This document shows, piece after piece, positions 35,544-48,257 of a DNA stretch of 64,000 nucleotides. Both the position numbers and the translations under genes were made by a program. Position 1 is the stretch's first letter, and the number at the start of each line of letters is the position of its first letter. Under the pieces are notes generated by a model that saw nothing but the letters and a program-made list of their open reading frames with translations, was not told where the DNA came from and did no database searches. The stretch spans positions 19,611,501 to 19,675,500 of the forward strand of contig NC_135365.1 of NCBI RefSeq assembly GCF_051622035.1, read 5' to 3'. The stretch is from Arctopsyche grandis (taxonomy: Eukaryota; Arthropoda; Insecta; Trichoptera; Hydropsychidae).

Positions 35544-36000
35544 AAATGATCTTCGATCAATGCGTTTTGCCAGTGATGACGTATGGATGTGCCACTTGGA
35601 CATTGAACACAAAGTTACTACAAAAAGTCCAATGCACTCAAAGAAGTATGGAACGTTGTATGCTTGGCATAACGAGGAAATATCGGAAACGGAATACGTG
35701 GGTGATAAGTATGACGAGAGTAGTGGATATAGGGGATAAAGTGAAAAGATTGAAATTACAAAGTGCGGGCCACGTGGCTAGAAGAATAGACGAAAGGTGG
35801 ACAAAAGAAGTACTAGAATGGTACCCAAAAGAATGCAAAAGTGTAAAAGGAAGACTGCTGGGAATATGGGTAGACGAAATTAGAAAAATTTGTGGGGTGA
35901 GATGGGTGAGATTTTCGCAAAACAGAGACGAGTGGAAGCGTGTTGGAGAGGCCTTCATCCAGCAGTGAATAATGAATGGCTGTAGATGATGCTGATGACA
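35544..36000 (+). mobile_element. 5'-truncated RTE-like retrotransposon fragment
   Basis: The frame to 35968 encodes the C-terminal segment found after the reverse transcriptase in RTE-like elements: QCVLPVMTYGCATWTL, the RSMERCMLGI block and GHVARRIDERW. The tail ATGATGCTGATGA near 35986 resembles the short repeats at the 3' end of such elements. Its sequence differs from the element at 1-3200. Not functional. Confidence 0.85.
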
Positions 36001-38219
36001 TATGTATTCATGTATATAGAAATATTATATTATATAGATATGTACATACAGAATTAAACTTCTTATGTTATATATTAAATATAAATTTTCTAACATATAT
36101 ACAACGCGTTCCAGAGTTATATTTAGTTACTGATAATTTAAAACCGGCTAATAAATTGATTCGCCAAATCTACCGCTTTCAAAAGTAAATTTTAATGTAA
36201 GTGAAAAACCTGCTGGGCTCCATTCATGATGATTGCATTTCAAATATTTTCGCAGTGAATTCCAGACGTAATTAAGACTCTTGGAATCTCTTCATTAGCG
36301 ATCAAGTTCTCCGGGCTATGTATTTGTTTGGTTTGGTATGAGTGAGCGCACGCTATACAACTTTGTATGCCTATACAACTATTATTCGAGTGGCGGTGAC
36401 TTTATATATAAAAATATATGTTTATTAATGAAACGGACCTTTCGAATATTCTCATTGGTTGCCACGTTGACGCTAATATGCAGTCAATTACATTTTATTG
36501 GAGACTGAGTCCGTGGCGAGGTCGGCTCGCATGCCAACAGGTCTGGGATACCGCTTTGGATACATTTGGAACCCAACTACAAAAAAATGTATAAAATTGT
36601 ATGTACATACTGACATGTTAATTTTATTTATATTCGGCGAAATCAGTGTTAACAATTCAAGAAGGAAAATATATATGAATTCAAGTATAAAATTGTATAT
36701 CTACTTTCGTTGCGTGACCGAACGAGAACGGGTTAAATTTTATTTTTACGCAAATATCAGCTATCATTATACATTATATTATATTATGATATCAATTTAT
36801 ATTATTGTGTGCTAATTAGCCCTCGGTTTCGAACATATACGACGTTAAATTATCTTCGATTTTAAAATTAATCATTGGCTGTTGATTTATCGTATATCTA
36901 TGTACGATCAACAATTGTGTCTGAATAAAATCAATTTAAATTCGTTATTGATTTGGACATCGAAGAATAGTAATCAAATAAATGTTGTGAATTTAATTGA
37001 ATAAATTTTTCTCAGTAATAAAATTTCTTATATAATTGTGCTTTAAATATTTTAATAATACTCAAGTCTGCTAAACGCAAAAACGTATAAGTAGTTTTAT
37101 CTCAAATGAAATTGGCATAATCCAAATCACAATGACATTAATTGTGTTTAGAAACTTACTATGTTTTATTTTATGTGATTAATGGAACAATAACACAATT
37201 ATATTAAGATGTGAAAATGTGAGAATCTAATTCAACTTATTTATTATACTTTTCCGTATAGTAGGTATAATTTATGATTTTGTATTATAATTGATATGGG
37301 ACATGAAATTCGCTAAGACGTTATATAAAATGGTTAGATCTTTTAATCGAATCCTACATAAATGCATAACATTAAGTGCTCTTAATTGACATTTTGGTGT
37401 AGATATACATATAATATACTATAAATTTATTAATCTTTGATTATACTCATATTTGCATATTTAAAATCTAGATATTACAACTAGATATATGTATGTATGT
37501 GTACATAATATAAATATTTTTAAACATCTAGTTAACATGTCAATTTATGTACCTACGTATATATGTATAATATTTTCCTTGATTTTAGAATAATATTTGA
37601 ATTCAGACACACACCCTTTAAATTCAAAATAATATAAGACGAAAATTTAAATGCATAACATTATACAAATTAAAGAAAATGAAACTAAATATTTAACTAC
37701 TCAAAGAAAAAATATTCGCTTAGAAATTTCTCAAAATCAATTACATAGATATGTACATATGTATATATGTCTATATATGTATATAAGACTTAATGTATAC
37801 CTTCGTTTTTATTTCATAACACAGTAAAACAACAGTATAATAAATAATTTGGTTATATACATTTTTCTAAGCATTCAGTTTTCGTATTCAATTATTAGAG
37901 CAAACCGACTGATTGTAGAGAGTATAAATATAATGTGTATTATTTTTTTAGTGATAACGACAAATTGGACTGTATGTATGGCTCAAATTGAAATAAAATA
38001 AAATATCGCCCAAGTAACGGTACCTAGTTGAACTGTATCAAAAAATATGCAAAAATGCTTGATGCATATAAATGAATGACTCAGTAGAGATGAAAGATAT
38101 GCATAAAGGCGGTTAAGTAAGAGATTTTTTATTTTTATTTCAACGCAACTGCAGGATCTAGTATTTATTTAAATTTACTCACACAGGAAAATTAAACACC
38201 CTGTTTATTAAATTCGAAA
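36001..38219. other. Intergenic, no gene recognised
   Basis: Very A+T-rich with TACATA simple repeats; a balanced patch at 36220-36560. Nothing else seen. Confidence 0.45.
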
Positions 38220-38660
38220 CGCAATCGGACACCTCCACTCGTATTATCGCCGTGTTAATTGTGTCAAATTAACCCCCAAAACAACGCTCACTCTCACCCT
38301 CTTATACCACCTTGAGAGCAAGCCCACGTCAGCACACGATACTGAGGGGATGTTCAGGGGGGTGTTGGGGGTCGTAATGAGACTGACGCCGGGGCGTCGC
38401 TGGGGGGATGGAAAGAGGGGGTGGACAGAGGGAGCTCAGCGTGCAGCCGGGGTACTGCGCCCCCGTCGCTCCTAAAAGTTTTACAACCGAAAATAGTAGA
38501 TATATTATATATATCGGTGGTGTAGGGGTGTCTGTAGGTGGTTGTGAGTGTGAGGGGTGGTTGCGCGGGGCACGTCCGCAGGTTTGATGGCCGCCGGCCC
38601 AATGCGACAAGGCACCGCCTCTACCAGCCATACGCATGTGACCTTACGCTTGCGTATCAC
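38220..38660. promoter_or_regulatory. G-rich island with clustered G-tracts
   Basis: This island is strongly G-rich on the + strand. Runs of four to six G at 38346, 38357, 38367, 38391, 38402 and 38416 could form G-quadruplexes. GATGGCC near 38586, AGCCATA near 38626 and many GGGGTGG (Sp1/KLF-like) words recall Polycomb response elements. The 102- and 82-codon minus-strand frames are low-complexity. No gene is assigned. Confidence 0.4.
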
Positions 38661-38920
38661 AAAATGGCTTCCAAACATTTTCCGAATGTGTTCAATCCTA
38701 CTGTATGATGATGTTCGTGTGTTTACTTTGGGTTGAAATGATGTTCAGGTGTGTTTATATGCAGGTTTGTATGGGTAAATTCCAGTGTTATTGCGATTTA
38801 TATTGGTTAAAAACCACTACGTACATATACTCAGTGCGATAACTAGTCTTTCATGGGCACTGTTCCAGGTTTCAAGTTTGAGTCTCTTATTTTATTTTAT
38901 CTTTTTGAGAAAAATAATAT

Positions 38921-40320
38921 ACCTAATCAATCTTGATATATTTTTAACACTTTTTTAAAAAGAAACAAACTTTATACAAACTTTATAAAATTTACAAAAA
39001 TAAAGAAATAAATTGTTTTGTTTAACTTATCAACCAGGATTTTTTTATAACGGAATTTCTATCAAATACTCTATGTAGTAACAAAAAATGCATTTATTTT
39101 GAATGTTCTATTTAAAGCTTCCCTTCATCCTGGCCCCTGTGCCTGTGAACCAGTGTAATAGTGGTGGCCACGCGGGCTTTTTTCAGGCATAGTACATTTT
39201 ACCACTATTATTCTATTGGCCTTTTTTATTTATATCTATAAATATGCACAGGGATTTATATTATATTATTTTTCTCAAAAAAAAAAAAAAAATACCTAAT
39301 CAATCTTGTTATATTTTTAATACTTATAAAAATGAAAAAAATGAGCTGCAGGTGAATTTTTTTTAAAAAGAAACAAGCTTTATACAATATAAAAAGCTTT
39401 CTAAAATTTACAAAAATAAAGAAAAAAATTGTTTTTAATAACTTATCAATCAGGATTTTTTTATAACGGAATTTCTATCAAATGCTCTATGTAGTAACAA
39501 AAAATGCATTTATTTTTAATGTTCTATTCAAAGTTTCCCTTCATCCTGGCCCCTGTGCCTGTGAACTTGTTGCACTGGTCTACTCACAGTGTACGCGGGC
39601 TTTTTTCAGGCATAGTTCATTTTACCACTATTATTCTATTGGCCTTTTTTTATATTTATATCTATAAATATGCACAGGAGTTTATATTATATTATTTTTC
39701 TCAAAAATAAAAGAAAAAGACCTAATCAATCTTGTTATATTTTCAACAATTACAAAAATAAAAAAATAAGCCACATGTGAATTTTTTTAAAAAGAAACAA
39801 ACTATATAATTTAAAAAGCTTTCTAAAATTTGCAAAAATGAAGAAATAAATTGTTTTTAATAACTTATCAACCAGGATATTTTTAAAACGGAATTTTCTA
39901 TTTAAAGTTTCCCTTCATCCTGGCCCCTGTGCCTGTTAACTTGTTGCACTGGTCTACTTACAGTGTACTAGTGGTGGCCACGCGGGCTTTTTTCAACAAT
40001 TACAAAAATAAAAAAATAAGCCACATGTGAATTTTTTTAAAAAGAAACAAACTATATAATTTAAAAAGCTTTCTAAAATTTGCAAAAATGAAGAAATAAA
40101 TTGTTTTTAATAACTTATCAACCAGGATATTTTTAAAACGGAATTTTCTATTTAAAGTTTCCCTTCATCCTGGCCCCTGTGCCTGTTAACTTGTTGCACT
40201 GGTCTACTTACAGTGTACTAGTGGTGGCCACGCGGGCTTTTTTCAGGCATAGTTTATTCTACCTTATTATTCTATTGGCCTTTTTTTATATTTATTTCTA
40301 TAAATATGCACAGGAGTTTT
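38921..40320. repeat. Tandem array, about four partial copies, including a perfect 250-bp duplication
   Basis: The core CCCTTCATCCTGGCCCCTGT recurs at 39121, 39538, 39911 and 40161. Each time it is followed by sequence ending in a CGCGGGCTTTTTTCA block. The last two copies (39742-39991 and 39992-40241) are identical over 250 bp. No coding potential was found. Confidence 0.93.
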
Positions 40321-40673
40321 CAATACAAAATATGATATGTATTTTAATAAAATAAACAAACAAGTACTATGTATTGTAATAAAATAAATCAATAACAATG
40401 TAAACGTTTTCGTGTTAAATGTTGTAGATAAGATCCATCGTTTCCTTTTTCTCTTTGTCGGGGAGGTTTATATCTACTTTCATATTTAGGCTTGCACTTA
40501 CATTGAACGACACGTCCGTCTGCAAGAACATTATTTCTTTTTTTAAACTATTCAGCTCCTTTGAAAGTATTATTTTAAAATAAATGAGCATCCTTGCTGG
40601 CAGCTAAATAATTTCTTGCTCACAGTAATTTAGTTAAAAGTAATTTCATACAAAAATATTTTCAATGAATGGG
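40321..40673. other. Short intergenic spacer
   Basis: A+T-rich; nothing recognised. Confidence 0.4.
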
Positions 40674-40681
40674 CATAGCAG

Positions 40682-40989
40682 CAGAGGTGTCATTTCAGCT
40701 TTTCCCAGGGGGGGGGGCAAAATTTTTGACCAGTAAGGAATGACTTTCTAAGGGGGGGGGGTGTATTATATTTAAAAAATGAGTGTATATGAATTTTAAC
40801 TATTTCTTTTAACTATTTTCTTATTTATATATTTTTATCAATTATATTAATAGTAAAATAATTTTAAAAAATCTATTAAGAGATTTGGTTGGTTGGTTTA
40901 GTATTTTAGTATTTTAATTCATAATAATACATTAAACTACATGGGTAGTTCCGTTCAAATCTAGGGGGGGGGGGCAAATGACGCCCCTG
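40682..40989. mobile_element. hAT-type MITE, 308 bp, with 8-bp target duplications
   Basis: The ends CAGAGGTGTCATTTC and, inverted, CAGGGGCGTCATTTG match at 12 of 15. The perfect 8-bp repeat CATAGCAG flanks the element (40674-40681 and 40990-40997). G-runs lie near both ends and inside. No open frame; it must be moved by another element's transposase. Confidence 0.9.
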
Positions 40990-40997
40990 CATAGCAG

Positions 40998-43134
40998 GTA
41001 CTCATCTACCATAAATATTCATTGCACTGCAATGCACTCTTCAGGTCAATTTACAAAAAAAATGTAAATTGTTTGTGGCTAAGTTGCCTGACAGAACTGT
41101 ATGATACAGTGAAAATATCAAGTTGCTCAGTCAGCACGTTTAGCAGTGGGATGGCTTTTGTAAGAGGACAAGTCTACATAATATAAACCTTGTAAAAATT
41201 ATATTCGATTAGAAGTGACAGAAATTGGAGTGATGTTCTTTCAGTTTCTCGGGCATCCAAAGCCAACCAGAATTTCTGGAATATCACACTCCTCCTTTAG
41301 CATTTAAAAAAAGCTTTGAGGGTTGAGCGTTTCTATGAGAGATTAAAATAGTTGAAACCCTAAAAACATCATGAAATCGCTCGGAAATAAATATTGTTTC
41401 ATTATTACAACTTATCTATGTAATTTGTTAAATAGATATTTCAATTTATGTCAGAACGATTTTGTGATTTTGAAGAAATGTTTATTAAATCCTTAATTGA
41501 AATCTGATGGCAGCTGTAGTATGTTAGAAAGCGTATGATATTAAATTGGAAAAATAAAAATTAATTTCAGTATATTACATGATAAATAAAAGCCTTTTTT
41601 TTACTAGCCTCTTCATATGTTGAAATTTATTTTGCTAGATTTTGGTGGTTGTTTTGATAATAAAATGTAAAACTATATTATTTTTTAAGGTCAAATAATT
41701 AAAAAAAATGAAAATCTGTGGCGATATCAAAAAATATGGCAAAAAATCTGATTATATATAAAATAAAGTAAAATTTACAGTGCTCCAGCAAATTCAATAT
41801 CTACATATGTATATCAAAATCAATGAATTGTATATTGTTTACAAAAATTTATTAATTTATTTTATTAACATTTTTAAGAGACAAAAATTCACTTAATCTT
41901 TTCTTCCAATAAATGTGTTTATAAAAACAGCAATTTTTTTGTATTATTTAACCATGTTTCAGTGGGTTAAATATAAAGTATATGTAATGCATTGCAACTG
42001 AAACAAAATAAATCAAAAATTAAGTACGGTTCCTTTGGATTTAATCCGAATTAAAATTTACATCGAAAATTATTATCAAAAGATTTATTTTATTTTGCCG
42101 CAATTTTATTACAACATAATTTATTCGCACCTAAAGAGACTTTTCTTTAGGTTGTTAAATTTTTAATATTCGCGATTCTGCAATTTGCTAAACCTGCTAC
42201 CAATCAGCGATCCTTATGGTTTATAATTAAGATGTAAGTATTTGTTTTTATGTTCGATATCAAAGTAAGTAACACACGGATAAAGTTGATTGTTTTTTAA
42301 ATTTTTATTGCAGAACCTGTTCTTTCGTTGAATGCTTTTAATATAAATTTAAGTCTTCGTATAATTTTTAAATTTGAATCTGTTAATTTGATAGAGAGGT
42401 ATTTAATGCAAATAAAAATGATCTGACATCAGTGATTCTTCAACAAATTCAATTTTTATTGTTTCTAAATTTAAGTTTTAAGTTGCAATTACTGTAATTT
42501 TAAATCATTTTTTTAAGGTTTTAATGTAGGGTAGGTAATCTTCAGCGATTTTTAAGCGCTTGTATTATATTTCATTGTGTTTAAAAAGAGTTCTTTAAAT
42601 CGCAAGTAGTAAAATTTTAAATATTGAAAATGTTTCAAGTAGACCTTATATGTATGTGTAAATTAATTATGATTGTAAAATATAACATATATTTTTGATC
42701 CATGTTCGGTAGATTTTTTATGACTATTGAGCTAGTTATTCATTTCCCATTATTAAGCTAGTTTACTTTTTAGTTTTTTTCAACTAAAAGTTTTCTAATT
42801 CTTTAGCAAAACAGGGTATTATGAATAATTCATCTGTTGTCGATTCTCGATATTATGCATTTCTTCAAATATGGAATTATGTTATCAATCAGTGTCAAGC
42901 TTATATCAATACAAGGACAAAATATCACCGAAAACCCTCCAGGGGGTGATTTTGGGACGGTGTGCCACATTTGTGCCGATTTTGCTGCATTTTTTTCGCA
43001 TGTTTATGAAAATCTAATCTATCTAAAAAAAATCATGTGCCGCGTTCTTTTCTGTGTGATTTCGCCCTAATACGTAAAACCATTAATATCTATCTCCACC
43101 TTACGCGATCAATAGTTTATTTCTTCATTTATTT
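40998..43134. other. Intergenic, no gene recognised
   Basis: A+T-rich. An acceptor-like tract ending TTTTTATTGCAG near 42314 has no matching donor. The patch at 42920-43070 is more balanced and might be repeat-derived; I do not recognise it. Confidence 0.4.
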
Positions 43135-43575
43135 ACTAGTGGTTTTACCCGGCTTCACTCGGTATTTGTAATATAAACCGCTTAAACATGACTAATCTAA
43201 TAGTAAAAATTTTATTTAATTTATTTCAATAGTTTATATAAATTTATTTGAATATTCATTTGTTATTTTTATTAAATTGACTGTCGTGAACAAATAAACA
43301 TATAAAGATACTGTCTCTTTCGAAATTATATGTATACCAGAATTCGGCTGCGCCATCGCCCTCGGCGCCTTCACCCTCCGCGCTTTCGGCCCCAGTGCCC
43401 CCCGGGGCCTTAACCCCCTGGGCCTTCGCCCCCGGGGACTTCAAATCCTTTGAATCGAAAAAAAATCAAATCAACGCCTATGAATCGAAAAAAAATGTGT
43501 TGTTTCCAACCAAACAATGTTACATATACTATTCATATATACAAAGTCTCTTTCGAAATTACATATTAGATTTTT
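43135..43575 (+). repeat. Dispersed repeat, copy A, with an internal GC-rich minisatellite
   Basis: It begins ACTAGTGGTTTTACCCGGCT and shares several blocks, in inverted orientation, with 54755-54966. TCTCTTTCGAAATTA occurs twice (about 43314 and 43548), bracketing a GC-rich stretch (43345-43445) of degenerate GCCTTCGCCCC-type units. Those units make a repetitive Gly/Ala/Glu frame on the minus strand that is probably not a gene. Family unknown. Confidence 0.6.
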
Positions 43576-43739
43576 AACTACATATACCAAAGTGACTATA
43601 CAGGTTGACTTTATAAGATATCGTCGATAATATTGGTGGTGTAACAGACTGTTAGTCATACAACATATCAATTACGCAATTTTCAACATTCCAATAGTAG
43701 GAAAACTGCCGACAAGGGTATGCAAAGTTTCCCGTTATT

Positions 43740-44520
43740 TTTGACGGACTTCCTCGCAGAACGCGAAAACCGACGTACGTACAAGCCGACTCTCTCGCTA
43801 CCCGGGGTCCAACCGAAACGTAAGACGGAACGCAATTCGAAAGATTAATGTAATAAAAATGTGCACCAAGGCGAGACCTGAGCCAGAGCCCGCGACCGTC
43901 CCCTCGCACACGTACAACCATCCCTCTCGCACTCGCGCCCTCTCCACCCAGCGAGAGCGAGACGGCCATAGAACCAAAATGGCGCACGGGCGAGCAGTAG
44001 CGCGCGAAAAAAAAGCCCAGGCGTTATATCCGCGAGCGCGACCACGGCGGCCGCCCACCGCTGGGTAAGTCATCGTTGACGTTGACATCGGTAAGTCACG
44101 AGGTCGTGGCGAGTCATTGTGCGCGTGTGCGTGGCGAAAAACAACAAAAAATAAATCAAATTTGCATACGTTAAATACGCCGGGCCACCAACCAACCGAC
44201 TTTGCACACACATCCATGCGTACGACCCTCGATTAACGTACTCTCCGTTATGCGGGGGACTCGTGTCGGTACATATACAATGTCTCGAACGAGCGCTAAA
44301 CTTATATAGTCGATTTTTATTGCTTTCGGGGCCAACCTTCGTAGATCCCGCGTATTCGGCGCCCGAGACAGTAGTGCATCTCAGTCGTAGCTATATGCCG
44401 AATGGGAATGAACGTGCTTGTCAAAAACTCGACGACACTGTGTGGCGGGTTGTGTCAAAACGTCAATGTTAAAAAAATAGGTATGAATACACTTTCGTTT
44501 TTAGCATCGATCTTTCAACT
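43740..44520. promoter_or_regulatory. GC-rich island: candidate insulator/Polycomb response element and promoter
   Basis: The island holds GAGAG-type words (near 43789, 43921 and 43951), ATGGC/GCCAT words (43965-43969, 43978-43982) and a CTCF-like core (43935-43943, minus strand), followed by perfect GTAAGT donors at 44065 and 44091. GAGA factor, Pleiohomeotic and CTCF sites lie side by side in fly boundary/PRE modules such as Fab-8. The 14.5-kb distance from Abd-B on the side expected to face abd-A fits that role, but there is no functional proof. Confidence 0.45.
43860..44064 (+). ncRNA. Candidate first exon of a long non-coding RNA (5' end not determined)
   Basis: The GC-rich island runs into CGCTGG/GTAAGT, an excellent donor at 44065. 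A frame from 43859 is open up to the donor but would stop immediately if joined to the exon at 48170, so a non-coding RNA is more likely. Strand and place resemble the fly iab-8 RNA, which starts beyond Abd-B and runs toward abd-A. Only the donor is a firm observation. Confidence 0.3.
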
Positions 44521-47500
44521 TTGACAATTGCCGTGTGCGTGTGTGACCGGGTATCGCATGCGCCCCATACACACACGCAAGCTTGCACGCAATCTAGTAT
44601 GTATTCGCATGTATTAACTATAGTCTCTATGTGCATGTGTATGTATTGTGTGCGATAGTGCAATTGGATTAATTGACGTTTCGCCAAGTGCAAAGTATTC
44701 GCGTGTGTATGCGAGTTGCTTTGCATAGATAGAGCTTATCTTGTATGGAGCTGTCACCCGTTACATTGTCGCTTATTGATATTCTAATTGTATTTTTTTT
44801 ATATTTATGCATCTCAACTTTTAATTTTTTAATTGTGTATTGATTTTATAAATGAATTAAATTTATTTTTGTGTTTTATTGGTCCTTTTTGTACCCACCT
44901 ACATAATAATCTGTTTATTTGCATGATGCGCTAGTTTTAAACAGTAAACAATTTTTCATTGTTTCTATAGTTTAATGTAATCATTAATAATTTAATTGCA
45001 CGTATCATAGAAAAACATCTATATGTAAAAGTGTAGATATCAAATAAATATATAGGTTATAAATAATGATTTATTTTATCTAGTATTTGTATGTATTTTT
45101 CTACTATACACTCGTTGAACGAATATTTGAATAGGCGATTGTATTTTTTTATACATACATACATATATCTATTCTATCGACAAGGAACTGAATATTTAAT
45201 CAATAATAATACATGATTGATGTCCAAATATGACATTGAATAGAAAATACAATGAGAATACAATCTTACAATCAATTTGAATTTGACATAAATAAATACA
45301 TATACATATGTACTATAATGATGCCACTTTGTTTTCAAATGTTTAAAATACTATAATATCGATGCATAATGATATGACATGTATAAGCTTAAGCATCCAT
45401 TTAATCGAATATGGCATTATATGTATCTATATCATTTAAATTGAGTATGTAGGTTTTTCATATATAAAAATGTATATATATTCATCATCGTAGATATCAC
45501 AAAAAAATATTTGAAATTATTTACATATATATGGTTATTATTATATTCAGCGTATATTAAAATAGATACATGTATACTATTTGAATGCGTGTTATTTTTG
45601 TTTTGTAACTGATTTTATTCTGGTAAATGCATGAAAATTTAATATTGCAATTAATATGATGAAAAATTACATCAGAAGCTGTTTAAAAAACTACTGAAAT
45701 TACTAAATAAAATAGCACAGAATTAATTAAAAATAATAAAGCAATACAGGCACGTGTGCATGTATTTTTCGAACGTATAGACTAGACAGAGTCTATCTGT
45801 CGTGTTTTCATATCGTTGAACATTCCGTTTAATAATTTTATCTAGATTGGGTAATGCGGTGTAAAAATACTCAATATGATGGCAGGTCCATGTCAACCTC
45901 AGTGCTTTACTCACATTACTGTCGAAGGGCAACTTGGGGAGAGGGAAAGCCGACGCCCACAGGTCACCGCCCTTTGATTAAGTAAATCCGTACTCCAACT
46001 CGACACCGATTAGGCTTTCCAAATTTTCAGGGCTGTTTCTTTTGACTCGTTAGACTCGTTAGTTAGTTTATGTATTCTTAAAATACATTGACGTTATTAA
46101 CGTTTAATAAAAAAAAAGAAAGAACCATACTAGTACGTATTTATGTAGTTATATTTAAAAAAATACATCATCATTGACACGTCATCTTTATATAGAACTA
46201 TTTTTATTATTAAATAAATACAAATGTAACCCGACTACTTACATTCGTAGTAAAAAATTCAAATAACGGATGATATTATTAATGTTAAGCCATATAAGGT
46301 AAAGAAGTAAATAATTTGTGTATAAATATTAAATGAAAATATTGTAAAATCACTAAATCCTGAAAATATATACTTTTTATATTAATTTTTTTGAAGGAAA
46401 AAAATGTCACATTTGGGGTAGCTTACGACAATACTTGCTGCGGATAATTCAGACATCTATATTGTTGTAGGAGTCTGAACGGACCAAAAAGCAGCTCAAG
46501 GAAGAGATTTGTCTAACATTCTTGTAGATAAGATGGGATTACCAGAACTCCCTACTTTTTATCACGTATTTTTTCTATGGGAGGGTATTGAAGTACATAG
46601 ACTTTTTTAAGGATAAACTCGTTGTTTTTTTTTTGAACAACTAAAAAATGAAGAAGCTGCTTCACATCATAAACGATTTTATCAGATAACGAAAGCTATG
46701 ATGAATATTTAAATATTACACAATAAATTTAAATATATTCGAATGAATGGATTACAACTACATATGTATGTACATACAGTCAGACACTACATATTTCACT
46801 ACATAAATACCTTTTTGATTATTTTTCTTCATAGCGGAATAAATATTTCTTCGTTATTTATCGCACTTTCAACTTAAACTGTACTAAAAATAGAACTTTC
46901 TTTCACCGACACCAACGATCGACTGACCATCGGTAGTAGTAAAATTTCGGCAAAAAAATCAAGCTTTGCTATCTATAGTCCGAACTCATCTATAAATCTT
47001 TCACACACAATACCCAAAGAAATACCACATTAGAAAGTGGGTCACTCATTGTGTATGCGTGGTTTTGAATATATTTGAATATCCGAGTGGGTTCGATTTT
47101 TTTTTGTCGCATTTTAGAAAGTTTCTCCGTGGTCCAGTTACGCTAAAAGGGGTTCGAGAAAAAAACTTACCCCAATTATGCAGTTTGGGTAATTTATGTA
47201 AATTACACTGGACCTTCTCGGGTTTCTACGCCATAAATCAATCGAAAATTCTTTACATTTTATGGACGCATTCATACACTATTTACGTTTAGTTTACAAT
47301 CGGTACCATATTTTGAGTCTCCCATACGTACATATTTCATGTTCATTTATTCTCGTTTCTGAAATTGAATTATGAACAGTTGAATATGTTAAATAAAACA
47401 ACTGAGAAATATATTTTATGAATCGTACAAAGTAAGATACAGCATTGTATGCCTACAAAGATGATTATAAACGAGGGTTGAAGAAGAATATACAATTTCT

Positions 47501-48169
47501 TTATTGATTTCGTGCCATTATTAAGTAGTTTAACGTGGCTCTTTACAAGTTTGCTTTTAAGGTTATTGAATAAATCCTTGGATTTTATGTTTGGTTCTTA
47601 TTCTTGTATCTAGAAGTTATTATTATGTTTTAAGACACTCAGACAGTAAATTTACGATGAAAATTGAACTGAAAAATGTGTTTCACACATGCTACTTCCA
47701 TTTCAATCCAATTATAAATCGAAAAATAAATCACGCCATGAGTGAATTACAAAAGAAACTTTTATTTCGTTCGTTTTCCCGCTGTGTAAAATCTCATGTG
47801 AAATTCATATAAAACTACGTCGACAAAATTGAATTTTTTTTCATCTATAAAAATGCTTGATTTATGTAAAAAAATATTGAAGTTTGCCTACAATCTTGGT
47901 TTTAAATTCATTGCATTTAAGCACGCACATAATGCTACGTTCTAAAATGGAGGCATTAATTTTTCTCTTTTAGGTATTCAGAGAATGCGCTTTAGTAGTC
48001 TCAACACCCTTTTCAGATTCTTATAAATTCTTTACATACTATCATTTTATAGGAAAGGCAATATCTGTATTGCTATTAAAATTATTTTTATCATAAAATG
48101 ACACTGATAAAATTATTATTTATATATTTCTTACAAAAGTAATAAATTCTAATGTTTTTATTTTTACAG
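44521..48169. other. Intergenic, no gene recognised
   Basis: A+T-rich with TACATA repeats. A more balanced patch at 46890-47330 holds CGCCATAAATCAATCG (near 47230), overlapping a Pleiohomeotic-like GCCAT and a posterior Hox-Exd-like TGATTTAT (minus strand, 47233-47240). A faint old open region near 46400-46690 is unrecognised. Confidence 0.4.
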
Positions 48170-48257
48170 TTAAACATCAAAAAGTAGTGATATGTGTTGA
48201 TCGACATTTATTTAAACAGATGCTTCGAAAAATGAACTACAACCTCTGGATCGACAG
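48170..48257 (+). ncRNA. Candidate exon downstream of Abd-B
   Basis: An 88-base block is preceded by TTTTTATTTTTACAG and followed by ATCGACAG/GTAAAC. Both splice sites are good and on the Abd-B strand. One frame is open across it, but no family is recognised. It may be an exon of an iab-8-like transcript starting in the 43.7-44.1 kb island. Confidence 0.4.

Noticed and set aside
43256..43444. Gly/Ala/Glu-rich minus-strand frame
   Set aside because: Product of a GC-rich minisatellite within a dispersed repeat.
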